Assembly: GCA_945273835.1 (NCBI GenBank)
Contig: CALYPL010000008.1
Span: forward strand, 30,982-94,981
Length of the DNA stretch: 64,000 nt
From: an uncultured Dysgonomonas sp.
Lineage (GTDB): Bacteria; Bacteroidota; Bacteroidia; Bacteroidales; Dysgonomonadaceae
Direction of reading: 5' to 3'
Shown: piece after piece, positions 1 to 8,738 of the stretch
Numbering within the stretch: position 1 is the stretch's first letter
Layout: every line of letters begins with the position of its first letter
The notes under the pieces: model-generated
Databases searched by the model: none
Seen by the model: the letters and a program-made list of their open reading frames with translations, nothing else
What the model was told of the DNA's origin: nothing
Made by a program: the position numbers and the translations under genes

Positions 1-2992
1 TTACAAGATCAGTAATGATGTTAGCTTCGCATTCATTTGTCTTGCCTGTCAAATCATCGTCCTTTGTGCATTCGCTACCGATAAATGCCAAACGATGTGT
101 CGCGATCAGCTTTTGAAGTTGGTTATCCGTTGCATAGGTTTCATAGTTGAGCGGAGCGCTTTGTCTTGGTGTCGCAATCTGTAACTTATTGTCATAAAAG
201 TTATGATTGACAAAGGCGGCCAATTCTTCATGCATCCGCCCATGATAAATCAATGTATCATAAGCATGTAGCCATTCATTTTTCTGACAGATCCGGAATA
301 ATCGTTCAAATAAAGATTCGCGACAGTCGTATAAGCCTATATCATTCAGTTCCTTATTATTAACTTTTGATTTTTCGGAACCTTGTAATGTGATGGTGGA
401 AAGTTGCTTATGATCGCCAATCATAATAAACCTTTTAAAACGAGGTAATAAACCGATTATCTGCGGCTCAAGTATCTGCGAAGCCTCGTCAATGATAGCA
501 ATATCGAATTTCTTTATATTAAACAGTTCAGGTTTACCAACAATGGAAGCTAATGTTCCAACAAAAATGCGTTTTTCCTGAATAATGTCCGTGAGTTCTT
601 TTCTGCTTTTCACGTCTTGTGAAATGATTTGCAATAAACGGTGTCTGAACGCTTCGTCGCATGAAAGTTCTGTGCCGATACGGATATATTTGTCGCAAGA
701 ACCCTTATCTGTGTTGAATGCCGCGCATATTGATTCACATAATTCATCAACTGCACGATTGGTATATGCCATCACCAATATATTCGTATCAGGATCGGCA
801 TGAAGACGTTCAATCAACGTGCGAATAAATATTGATGTTTTTCCCGTACCGGGAGGACCCACAATCAGAAAATAATCTTTTGAAGCCAATGCTTTATCAA
901 TAACCTCATTCTGTTTTTGTTGAACAGTTGAGCTATGGACTGCTCTGTCAGTAGATGCATAGTTTGAAAGCGGAGAGCGCAGACCTAATAATAAATCACG
1001 TCTATATTTAGGGGAGGTCAGAAAAGAAAACAACCCTTTGAACATGGAATTATAACTATTATCGAGTTTATCGTGCTCGATAACCCAATATTTGTATTTG
1101 CTGAAGAATGAAGTGTTTCGTTGTTTGTGTCGGAAACGGAGAATTACTTTGTCGGACTTTATTTCAACGATGTTTCCTTTCAGTATCTGATTGGTAAGCA
1201 TTGATTCGCTTTCATGCTGGCGGGGATACAGTATACAGATTTCGCCTTCTCTGAAATTTACACAATCGGACGCTGGTTGACGGCTGAATGTAACCTTCAT
1301 GTCACGACCATTGTTATCAATCGCTATAATTTCCAAACCATCAATAAGGTCAAGAGATTGTTTACGCTCTTCGTAATCAGTGTTCCAAAGGGATGAAACA
1401 CTGATATTTGTGTTAAAACCTTCATCTCCGGCTTTTTGTATATACAGTTCGCGCGAAATAAATGTAATATATCTGTATATGTAATTTTTTTCAATTGATG
1501 AGGTTTGCAAAAATACCTTTTTCAGTTCATTGAGCTTGTTTGCGAAGAAGTCCGGTATTTTGCCATAACTATCCGTATCATATAGCTCATTGAACAAGTT
1601 ATTTAAAGTATCGTTATCTCCTGTATAAAGTTTATGTTCTGTGAGTACAATTTTATTTCTGATATTTAAAATCTCCTTCTCCAGTTTTTTGAAAGGGGCG
1701 GCTAATCGGAGATTAGCTCCTATTTGAGATACAGAAGAGTAAAGGATTGTCGGATATATTTGTCGTGCTGTTTTATTGAATACACTTTCAATCATTAATC
1801 GGTATACCGTGGTCTGAACCTCATGGTTTATTCCGATGCGGTTGAGATCATCAGCAGGGTAGGGTGGTTTGCCCGATTTCAATTCAATAATACGGTATAG
1901 ATCAGAATCGTTTGTCTCGGGTTGCAATAAATCAAGACGACCTTGAAAACCAAATTTCTCACACAAAAAAGATGGTTCAAGAACGCATTCGGTTATATCA
2001 AATCCGTTCACAGATAGATCATGGCGAATAACTCTTCTGATGTTCTCGAACTGAGTTTTGGCTTTGCCCATAAAGTCTATAAAGATGCCTTTATTTTGTA
2101 TTTCCGTGCAGGAAGCATATTCAAAAGGCATTGTTCGGAAAGATTTTTTGAATACTTCCTCAAATGCTATATTCTCAATATCGTCAGTATAAATTAATTC
2201 ATCTAAAAAGAAATTTGATAAATTACCCAACAGAATATGAAGTGAAACGGCAGGTTGTTCAAATTTTCGTCTGAAATAGTGTAAATATGAAGTACTGAAA
2301 TTTTGAAAACATTCAGCTATTGCTGAAGCATCTATCAGATAATCGGGTTCAAGTATAAAATTTGTTGGTATATAAAATCCGTCATCACTGATTTTTACTT
2401 CAATTAAGTTTAATTGTGCTCCTATCCATAAAATATCTATTGTATCAGTAAATATATCATTGACAAAAGGCACATTGTAGCGTACATGAATATATTCTTC
2501 AATCAAATCGTTTGCACGGCAAACAAGAGTTTTTTTTTCGGTATCAATGTTTATTATTTGTACTCTTATGTTATCTGAAGGTAATTTTGACGCTATATTA
2601 TTAACATAATTATCTTCACTTGTTGTGATTGATATTACTCTGCCATCGACACATGATAAAAAAGATTCGAGTGCTTTATATGCTTGGCTATATTCTTGGG
2701 CAGAAATGATATTTTTGTCATTTTGTAATAGAAAAGAAGTTTTTACCCTTATGTTTTGTAATTGCCATTCAAGTTTGCGGGGCAGATTCAGTTTCTGGCT
2801 TATATAAACCAATCTTGAAAATAGGGAAGGGAATTGAAGAATATCATCTGCGGTGATTTCTTTACACCATCGATCAAGTAGTTGTTTTAAGCGGATGTAT
2901 TTTGATCGCAAAGGCAATACACATTGATCAATTAATTCTAAATCATCTGTATTGCCCGAAAAATTGTATATTGATATATCTTTTTTTATCAA
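1..2992 (-). CDS. Dna2-like RecB-nuclease/SF1 helicase (3' end beyond window)
   Basis: This is a DNA/RNA helicase with an embedded RecB/Cas4-type nuclease, the Dna2 arrangement, probably acting in DNA end processing or repair. One frame stays open for 997 codons and runs off the left edge. The nuclease signature is GRLDLL with D354, the ELKSGK motif with E370 and K372, and a QTTVYRL motif at Q393. The helicase shows Walker A GPPGTGKT (712-719), DEAS at 835-838 and GDHKQL at 859-864, typical of the UPF1/Dna2 branch of SF1. No ATG lies near the start. The best start is TTG at 2992-2990, overlapping the TGA stop of the upstream lipoprotein gene (TTGA), which suggests translational coupling. The first 330 residues match nothing I recognise. 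Fold assignment is secure; the Dna2 role is inferred. Confidence 0.85.
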   Translation of the reverse strand, partial: MIKKDISIYNFSGNTDDLELIDQCVLPLRSKYIRLKQLLDRWCKEITADDILQFPSLFSRLVYISQKLNLPRKLEWQLQNIRVKTSFLLQNDKNIISAQEYSQAYKALESFLSCVDGRVISITTSEDNYVNNIASKLPSDNIRVQIINIDTEKKTLVCRANDLIEEYIHVRYNVPFVNDIFTDTIDILWIGAQLNLIEVKISDDGFYIPTNFILEPDYLIDASAIAECFQNFSTSYLHYFRRKFEQPAVSLHILLGNLSNFFLDELIYTDDIENIAFEEVFKKSFRTMPFEYASCTEIQNKGIFIDFMGKAKTQFENIRRVIRHDLSVNGFDITECVLEPSFLCEKFGFQGRLDLLQPETNDSDLYRIIELKSGKPPYPADDLNRIGINHEVQTTVYRLMIESVFNKTARQIYPTILYSSVSQIGANLRLAAPFKKLEKEILNIRNKIVLTEHKLYTGDNDTLNNLFNELYDTDSYGKIPDFFANKLNELKKVFLQTSSIEKNYIYRYITFISRELYIQKAGDEGFNTNISVSSLWNTDYEERKQSLDLIDGLEIIAIDNNGRDMKVTFSRQPASDCVNFREGEICILYPRQHESESMLTNQILKGNIVEIKSDKVILRFRHKQRNTSFFSKYKYWVIEHDKLDNSYNSMFKGLFSFLTSPKYRRDLLLGLRSPLSNYASTDRAVHSSTVQQKQNEVIDKALASKDYFLIVGPPGTGKTSIFIRTLIERLHADPDTNILVMAYTNRAVDELCESICAAFNTDKGSCDKYIRIGTELSCDEAFRHRLLQIISQDVKSRKELTDIIQEKRIFVGTLASIVGKPELFNIKKFDIAIIDEASQILEPQIIGLLPRFKRFIMIGDHKQLSTITLQGSEKSKVNNKELNDIGLYDCRESLFERLFRICQKNEWLHAYDTLIYHGRMHEELAAFVNHNFYDNKLQIATPRQSAPLNYETYATDNQLQKLIATHRLAFIGSECTKDDDLTGKTNECEANIITDLV

Positions 2993-3519
2993 CGGCTTAC
3001 TTTCATATTTAATTTAGCTTCGAGGCTGATATATATTTCTTTATTTGGATAAAGATCAGTTGCTAAATACATTTTAAATCGAACAGGTCTGCCTGTTTTA
3101 GTTATTTGGTAAAAAATTCTATCCATAAATATCCTAAAATTTTCATCTCTTATATCAATGAAACCAGTAGCACCGACCCCGTCCGCTCTTAATGGTATCT
3201 TTCCACTTTCATAACGTCCTGCAACATCCGTATCTATTAAAACCTTTACATTGCTTCTATAATCCAAATATTTGCTTGAAATAGTCAAAAAAACATCATT
3301 CAGTTCATAATCCCATATATCGTCTTCATATCTTTTAAATAAAGTCATGTCTAAAACATCTGAACATGAAGCAACGCCTTGTCCATCAGTCATAGGCAAT
3401 GCCGAACTTGGAGTATCCCAAAAAAAATCATTTTCAACCCATATATCATCATCGCATGATGTAAAAGCAAAGGCCGTCATTAAGATTGTAATGCAAGTAA
3501 TAAATTTTAGTAGTTTCAT
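2989..3519 (-). CDS. Hypothetical lipoprotein
   Basis: This 176-residue protein has a lipoprotein signal peptide: a short hydrophobic core ending in FAFTSC, so the mature protein would begin at a lipidated Cys followed by DDD, an acidic run like the one that directs Bacteroidetes lipoproteins to the surface. The remainder is rich in alternating hydrophobic and polar residues and is probably beta-structured. I do not recognise the family. It lies directly upstream of the nuclease-helicase and overlaps its probable TTG start, so the two may be cotranscribed. No functional link between them is evident. Confidence 0.7.
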   Translation of the reverse strand: MKLLKFITCITILMTAFAFTSCDDDIWVENDFFWDTPSSALPMTDGQGVASCSDVLDMTLFKRYEDDIWDYELNDVFLTISSKYLDYRSNVKVLIDTDVAGRYESGKIPLRADGVGATGFIDIRDENFRIFMDRIFYQITKTGRPVRFKMYLATDLYPNKEIYISLEAKLNMKVSR

Positions 3520-3771
3520 TAAATATGTTTTAAGATTTTCAAAAGGTAAAGGTAATATTTTTTGAAAAATATATTACCGTTTTTTTTCCAGTTATGGTTT
3601 AGCAACAAATCAATTTAGGTATTAACATTTATTGAATTCTATATAAATAGTCATACTGTTATAAATATTAATATGACTTATTTTCTATAAATTTATATTT
3701 CGTGTTACGATATAGTTTAGCCAAACAAAAGATATACATTTCTGTTATTAATGAGAATAAATTTGGATTAT
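3520..3771. other. AT-rich intergenic region, nothing recognised
   Basis: This spacer lies between the lipoprotein start (minus) and the pdxH relic (plus). I see no coding signal, RNA or repeat. It may hold the lipoprotein promoter, but no clear TAnnTTTG box was found. Confidence 0.4.
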
Positions 3772-4155
3772 CAATGGACTCTTTCAATAGCTAATTCTGA
3801 TGGAAAACTTATTCAAAAATTGTAATATACATAAAGGGACAGGTTTAAAATGTATGATAATGAATCTGGTAAATACGTTGCCCCCTTCTGAAAAGAAAAA
3901 TTTAAGCAAGAGCGATTTTTGATAGTATACCAATACCAGATAGGCAATATTTCGAAAAATATAATGTGTTTTTTTGAGAAAAAATATGAAACTAAAATAG
4001 TGTATGGCAATAAAAATTGGGGAGGATATATTGTTAAACCCTATCTTTTCGAATTTTGGCAAAGACACAGTAATCGAACGCATGATAGGCTTCAATAGAT
4101 ATTGTGAAGTATTGGAAATTGGAGTTAAGAGCGTTTTGTCTCATAGATGCTTATA
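3772..4155 (+). pseudogene. pdxH: Decayed pdxH (pyridoxamine 5'-phosphate oxidase) relic
   Basis: Reading the plus strand gives a ruined copy of the FMN enzyme that makes pyridoxal 5'-phosphate. The C-terminal signature survives: WGGYIVKP from 4018, then FEFWQRHSNRTHDRLQ (4048-4095), which fits the PdxH pattern [LIVF]-E-[FHI]-W-[QHG]-x4-R-x-H-[DNE]-R with T in one aliphatic position. Upstream are SQIG-like QIGNISKNIM (3937-3966), MYDNESGK near 3850 and NSDGKLIQK near 3796. The same frame is broken by several stops, a KIVIYIKG stretch is in another frame, and the centre of the protein is missing. The relic sits between two unrelated genes. The identification rests on motif matching by eye. Confidence 0.7.
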
Positions 4156-4244
4156 AAACCCCAAATTATAAATAGCAGGTGTTTGGAGTAAAATATCAGA
4201 CAACAACAATTATGAATCAAAGTTTATTTCTAAGTATATTTTGT

Positions 4245-4252
4245 TAAATTTG
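4245..4252 (+). promoter_or_regulatory. Candidate Bacteroidetes -7 box (TAAATTTG)
   Basis: This is an exact match to the Bacteroides primary-sigma -7 consensus TAnnTTTG, 20 bases before the ATG of the TPR gene. It could drive the TPR / ECF sigma / small-protein operon. The -33 element is not clear, and chance matches are possible in AT-rich DNA. Confidence 0.4.
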
Positions 4253-4272
4253 TATCCAGTAAAATTAAATGA

Positions 4273-5307
4273 ATGAGATATTATATATTGTTATTGGGTT
4301 TGTTTTTTTCTTCTTTAATATATTCGCAAACCGGAGTTGATAAACTGATTAAAGAAGGTGTAAGCCTGCACGATAAAGGACAATACAAAGATGCGATAGA
4401 ATGTTATAAAAAAGCATTGGCTATAAACCCGACATCAATGTCGGCTATATATGAAACATCACTATCATATTTACAGCTAAAGGATTATGAAAATGCGATG
4501 AGGTTCAGTACCAAAGTTATCAATGCAAACTTTAAGCCTTTGTTGATGGATGCTTATATCGTTAAAAGTACCGCTTTGGCACAAACCGATAAATTAGATA
4601 TGTCCATACAGCTGCTTAATGAAGCAATTGAACGCTGTGGCGATTCGTATTTATTACACTTCAATTTAGGGCTGTGTTATTTCAATCGGCTGAATAATCG
4701 TTTAGCGATTCACCATTTGCGCAAAGCTATAGAAATTGATGCTACTCATGCAAGCGCATTCTTGTTATACGCTTATGCTTTAAATGACTCTGGAAAATGG
4801 TTACAGAGTTTCTACGCGTTCCACTTCTTCCTTTTTTTGGAGCCAAACACAGGCAGATCGGAAGAGGCCTTTGGCGAAATGTATGAAATCCTTATGGCAA
4901 AACGTTCGGAAGATGAATTACAGCCTGAAGATGGGGTTGATAGAGCTTTACTTTATAAAGCAATACAAAAACTTCAGCCTTTGAACAATGACGACCCTAA
5001 AGAGAAATTTAAGTTTTTTGAAGAAGCCTCTAAAACAATATTTCTAACATTGAGTTTGCAACAAGAAGAAAGTTCTGCAGGTTTGTTATGGTATTTTTTT
5101 GTTCCTACTTATGTAGAGATTTTAGAGTCCGGTTTTTTCGATACATATAGCCGTTACGTGAGCGTAGCATATTTCCCTGAATCGCTTGAATGGTGGAATA
5201 ATAATAAAGACAAGGTCGATAAATTTATACAGTGGTTCGAATATGGACATGGTTTTGAAGATGAGACTGATGAAGTTGAGGTCTTGGACGATGCAGATCC
5301 TGAGTAA
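4273..5307 (+). CDS. Secreted tetratricopeptide-repeat protein
   Basis: This 344-residue protein starts with a signal peptide (hydrophobic core LLLGLFFSSLIYS, cleavage near SQT) and then has tandem TPR units from about residue 25 to 190. The first is clear: a helix pair GVSLHDKGQYKDAIECYKKA followed by LAINPTSMSAIYE. TPR solenoids act as protein-protein scaffolds, here probably in the periplasm. The C-terminal third (about 220-344) is not obviously TPR and ends in a very acidic tail (DETDEVEVLDDADPE). It is the first gene of a likely operon; the ECF sigma gene starts about 21 bases downstream. A partner for envelope sensing is plausible but inferred. Confidence 0.75.
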   Translation: MRYYILLLGLFFSSLIYSQTGVDKLIKEGVSLHDKGQYKDAIECYKKALAINPTSMSAIYETSLSYLQLKDYENAMRFSTKVINANFKPLLMDAYIVKSTALAQTDKLDMSIQLLNEAIERCGDSYLLHFNLGLCYFNRLNNRLAIHHLRKAIEIDATHASAFLLYAYALNDSGKWLQSFYAFHFFLFLEPNTGRSEEAFGEMYEILMAKRSEDELQPEDGVDRALLYKAIQKLQPLNNDDPKEKFKFFEEASKTIFLTLSLQQEESSAGLLWYFFVPTYVEILESGFFDTYSRYVSVAYFPESLEWWNNNKDKVDKFIQWFEYGHGFEDETDEVEVLDDADPE

Positions 5308-5328
5308 AAATAATCACAGTTGAATAAA

Positions 5329-5880
5329 ATGACCCGAGATAAGGATCAGTTATTAATAGAGAAGCTGCAAAACGCTTCTTCCCGAAGTGATGCTTTCTCG
5401 GAGTTAGTTCAACAATACAGCCGACCATTGTATTGGCAAATACGTAAGATAGTTATCGACCACGATGACACAAATGACATACTTCAAAATACTTTTATAA
5501 AAATCTGGACAAGTATAAATAGTTTTAAAGGTGATTCCAAATTGTCGACTTGGTTATATCGTATAGCCATAAATGAGAGCATTACTTTTCTGAACAAACA
5601 ACGAAATAAGCACAATATACCAATTGATAGCACTGATAGTTTTCTAATGTCAAAATTAGAATCAGACCCTTATATAGATGGCGATGATGTTCAATTGAAG
5701 TTGCAGAAAGCTGTTTTATCATTGCCGGATAAACAGCGCCTGGTCTTTAATATGAAATATTTTGATGAAATGAAGTATGACGAAATATCTGAAATTCTCG
5801 AAACATCGGTCGGAGCTTTGAAAGCCTCTTATCATCATGCAGTAAAAAAAATAGAAGAATTTTTATCAAAAGAAGATTAA
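5329..5880 (+). CDS. ECF-type RNA polymerase sigma factor
   Basis: This is an extracytoplasmic-function sigma-70 factor of about 183 residues. Region 2 (about residues 15-85) contains the helix DTNDILQNTFIKIWTSI that binds the -10 element and core polymerase. Region 4 (about 125-180) has SLPDKQRLVFNMKYFDEMKYDEIS followed by the recognition helix ETSVGALKASYHHA. The frame is also open from a TTG at 5320; I prefer ATG 5329 because it gives the usual N-terminus. Together with the TPR gene upstream and the one-TM and small secreted genes downstream it looks like a self-contained envelope-response operon. Which promoters it reads cannot be told. Confidence 0.9.
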   Translation: MTRDKDQLLIEKLQNASSRSDAFSELVQQYSRPLYWQIRKIVIDHDDTNDILQNTFIKIWTSINSFKGDSKLSTWLYRIAINESITFLNKQRNKHNIPIDSTDSFLMSKLESDPYIDGDDVQLKLQKAVLSLPDKQRLVFNMKYFDEMKYDEISEILETSVGALKASYHHAVKKIEEFLSKED

Positions 5881-5939
5881 ACTTTTTTGAAGTTTGAGAG
5901 TCTCTTTAATACGAACTCAATTTGAAAGTATACATATAA

Positions 5940-6272
5940 ATGAAAAAATTAGAAAATTATAGTAATACTCCTCCCTTTAAAGTTCCCGACAATTATTTTG
6001 AGAACTTTAATATTCAAATTGTGGATACTTTAACACATAAACAACATCCTAAAAATAAATGGGTTTTGAAAAAAGTTATGCCTTGGATTGTTGCAGCAGC
6101 AACGTTTTGTGGCGTTATTTTTTCAATAGGAATTTTGGATGATCAACAAGTTCGTAAAATTCATAAAGATATTACTGATGTTACGCTTTATGAAGATGAT
6201 TATATAAATTATATGGAAGAGCAGTCCACACAGTCAATATATATGGATATGTTTTATGACAACAATAATTAA
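5940..6272 (+). CDS. One-TM protein, putative anti-sigma factor
   Basis: This 110-residue protein begins with PPFKVPDNYFENF, a motif common at the N-terminus of Bacteroidetes proteins encoded after ECF sigma genes. A single transmembrane helix lies at about residues 46-68 (MPWIVAAATFCGVIFSIGIL), leaving a short acidic periplasmic tail. I see no ZAS-type HxxxCxxC zinc motif, so a classical anti-sigma factor cannot be claimed. Its position 59 bases after the sigma gene and its topology suggest it sequesters that sigma at the membrane. It overlaps the upstream-extended frame of the next gene but not its probable true start. Confidence 0.6.
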   Translation: MKKLENYSNTPPFKVPDNYFENFNIQIVDTLTHKQHPKNKWVLKKVMPWIVAAATFCGVIFSIGILDDQQVRKIHKDITDVTLYEDDYINYMEEQSTQSIYMDMFYDNNN

Positions 6273-6291
6273 AACTTTTAAGCTTTATTCT

Positions 6292-6774
6292 ATGAAAACT
6301 AAAATATTAATCTGTCTATTATTTTTAAGTATTTTTTGTGTTAATGCTCAGCAAAAGTGTAATACTGACAGGCAAAATAGAATAGAGGTTTTTAAACAAA
6401 AAAAAGCTGAGTTTCTAAAAAAAGAATTGCAGTTGACTGACGCAGAATTCAAATCATTTATACCACTGGTAAATGAATTGATGGATAAAAAATATGAAGT
6501 AAATCGCAGTTCGCGTCAATATATGAAAACCATATCATATAAGAAAGTAAATTCAGACACTGATTATAAAACGGCAATAAATGCAATGCTAAATTCACAG
6601 CTGCAAGAAGCCCAGCTTCAAAAAGAATATTCCCAAAAATTTCTCGAAGTATTACCTGCAGAAAAAGTATATAAATATTATCAGGTTGAAATGAAGTTTA
6701 TGAGAAATATGCTTGATAAAAGAAACGCAGAACATCATCGTAACGGCAATAAATCAAGTTCTCAACCTAAATAA
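6292..6774 (+). CDS. Small secreted helical protein (Spy/CpxP-like)
   Basis: From ATG 6292 this is a 160-residue protein with a good signal peptide (ILICLLFLSIFCVNAQQ). The mature part is charged, almost wholly helical and ends in a His-rich tail (AEHHRNGN). The stretch KAEFLKKELQLTDAEFKSFIPLVNELMDKKYEV followed by helices with Leu and Met heptads resembles Spy/CpxP-type periplasmic chaperones and sensors (LTxxQ-like repeats). An upstream ATG at 6256 would add 12 residues before the signal peptide and is less likely. Proteins of this kind often report envelope stress to the sigma/anti-sigma pair encoded just before. Confidence 0.65.
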   Translation: MKTKILICLLFLSIFCVNAQQKCNTDRQNRIEVFKQKKAEFLKKELQLTDAEFKSFIPLVNELMDKKYEVNRSSRQYMKTISYKKVNSDTDYKTAINAMLNSQLQEAQLQKEYSQKFLEVLPAEKVYKYYQVEMKFMRNMLDKRNAEHHRNGNKSSSQPK

Positions 6775-7004
6775 ACATGTGATTTAACATGCAGATATTA
6801 CACAATAAATATTCTGCATTATGATTTGGAATTAAAATCATAATATATAGATTTACTATTCATAAAAGAGTATTCTACACGATTCAAAACATAACTTTCA
6901 ATCCAAAATTTGTAAAACATATTAGCAAATCGGTTTATAATATTTTTAATCGCTTTAATTAATACGTTATACATAAATAAGGTAATTTATCCGTATAAAA
7001 TAAT

Positions 7005-7012
7005 TAACTTTG
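7005..7012 (+). promoter_or_regulatory. Candidate -7 box (TAACTTTG) for MFS gene
   Basis: This is an exact TAnnTTTG match 46 bases before the ATG of the MFS transporter, in an AT-rich spacer of 283 bases (6775-7057) that holds no other feature I recognise. The -33 element is poor. Confidence 0.4.
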
Positions 7013-7057
7013 ATCTGTTTAACAATGAAATAGACAATCAAATGTCTTGGAACATGT

Positions 7058-8296
7058 ATGCAAAACTGGAAAAGGACATTTTATTTAATTTGGAGCGGAG
7101 AATTAATATCAACACTTACCAGTTCCATTGTAGGATACGCAGTCGTATTCTGGCTTAGCGTAGAAACCAAATCGGCAGAAGTACTTACATACGCTATGCT
7201 TGCCAGCCTTTTGCCCCAAGTATTACTTGGTATGTTTACTGGCGTATTTGTTGATCGTTGGCATCGTAAATGGACTATGATTGGTGCTGACAGTTTTATC
7301 GCTTTATGTACCGGCATATTAAGTATTTTATTTTACACAGGCATAGCAGAAATCTGGCAGGTTTATATTCTACTTGCTATGCGATCCATAGGAAGTGCTT
7401 TCCATACACCAGCCATGCAGGCATCCATTCCCTTATTGGCACCCGAATCACAACTGATGCATATATCCGGCGTTAATCAGATAATTTATTCCATCTGTAA
7501 CATTGCCGGACCTGCTATTGCTGCCGTTTTGATTACTATTATGGATATGAGTTATGTTTTGTTGTTGGATATTGGAGGAGCAGTTATAGCCTGTTCAGCA
7601 TTGCTTTTTGTGACAATACCAAATCCGAAAAAAAACGTTGATGTTATGAAACAACCTCATATTTTTAAAGAAATAAAAGAAGGTCTTTCGGCTATCTTTG
7701 AAAAAAGAGGTTTAGGTTGGATATTCACATTCGATATAATCAGTACATTTTTTGTTCTACCCATAGCAGCATTATTTCCTTTAATGACTTTAAATTATTT
7801 TGAAGGAAAAACATTCGATATGAGTTTAGTTGAAATTGTTTGGGGAATAGGTTCGCTGGCAGGAGGTGGATTGCTTGGTATAAGAAAGATGAAACTGGCT
7901 AATAAAGTTTTGATCATAAATATAGCTGATATCGTTTTAGGACTTATGTTTATGCTGTCAGGCTTGTTACCTCCTTCGGGGTTTATAGGTTTCCTGATTT
8001 TTATGTCGTTAGGAGGCGTGGCGGGCGCCATATTCATGGGAGCCTTTACTGTAATTCTTCAAACCCAAATATCATCCGAAAAATTAGGACGTGTTTTTGC
8101 GATGTACGGCAGTATCACATTGCTTCCATCTATACCCGGTTTGTTAGCGACAAGCTTTATCGCTGAAAATATTGGTTTGCCTCATTCTTTTATCATAGCC
8201 GGATTCGCAATAATTTGTTCAGCTGTGATTTTATTGTTCATACCATCTGTTAGAAAATTAGGACGATCAACTATTGGGCTACAATCACCGGAATAA
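7058..8296 (+). CDS. MFS efflux transporter, Mef/MFS_3-like
   Basis: This 412-residue inner-membrane proton-coupled exporter has about 12 hydrophobic helices. The N-terminus (NWKRTFYLIWSGELIS) resembles macrolide pumps of the Mef type, and GVFVDRWHRKWTMIGAD is the MFS loop 2-3 signature (GxxxDRxxRK). A second hallmark, RSIGSAFHTPAMQASIPLL, matches the Mef/EntS group. The substrate is unknown. Drug export is a family expectation, not proof of resistance. It is monocistronic by spacing, and no regulator is adjacent. Confidence 0.85.
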   Translation: MQNWKRTFYLIWSGELISTLTSSIVGYAVVFWLSVETKSAEVLTYAMLASLLPQVLLGMFTGVFVDRWHRKWTMIGADSFIALCTGILSILFYTGIAEIWQVYILLAMRSIGSAFHTPAMQASIPLLAPESQLMHISGVNQIIYSICNIAGPAIAAVLITIMDMSYVLLLDIGGAVIACSALLFVTIPNPKKNVDVMKQPHIFKEIKEGLSAIFEKRGLGWIFTFDIISTFFVLPIAALFPLMTLNYFEGKTFDMSLVEIVWGIGSLAGGGLLGIRKMKLANKVLIINIADIVLGLMFMLSGLLPPSGFIGFLIFMSLGGVAGAIFMGAFTVILQTQISSEKLGRVFAMYGSITLLPSIPGLLATSFIAENIGLPHSFIIAGFAIICSAVILLFIPSVRKLGRSTIGLQSPE

Positions 8297-8738
8297 ATAA
8301 TTTAATACTATAATTGCTATTAGTTTTTTTACGATATACAATTAAATCATAATAAGTGGTTTTAGTCATAATTCTTTTATAATAAGTAAACTTAAACCTA
8401 ATCTATAAATATCATAATACATCTCAATCGGATAGTTTAAAAATAGAAATTTGAAAAAGATAATATTTTGATACGATAATTCGACATCATTTTTTTATCA
8501 CACTTTAATTAAAATTATAAAGTTTAGTATTAAATGAAATGCTAAATAGGTCAAATCTATCAGAATAGTTTTCTTTAATTGTAACTGTTTGTTTGTTAAT
8601 TGTTTAATTTGTTTTTTTGAGATTTCAGTAAAGATGTTTTACAACATGTATGTGTATTTTTAACGCATAATATCCTTTTTGTGAAAAATGAATAAATAAA
8701 TTTGCTCAACAATTATTTATAGTTTTTAACCCTCCATT
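8297..8738. promoter_or_regulatory. Long 5' region of the GH3/TonB locus with candidate promoter
   Basis: This is 442 bases without a gene. A TAAATTTG box at 8697-8704 has a TTTG at 8678-8681, 19 bases upstream, which is close to Bacteroides -33/-7 spacing. It would give a leader of roughly 30 bases before the GH3 start codon at 8739. The remainder is AT-rich and I see no coding frame, riboswitch or repeat in it. Confidence 0.5.

Noticed and set aside
585..2807. Short plus-strand ORFs opposite the helicase
   Set aside because: The minus-strand nuclease-helicase frame is continuous and carries all catalytic motifs.
3784..4095. Minus-strand 103-codon ORF
   Set aside because: It is antisense to the pdxH relic, whose plus-strand motifs explain the sequence; composition is poly-Phe/Ile without a domain.
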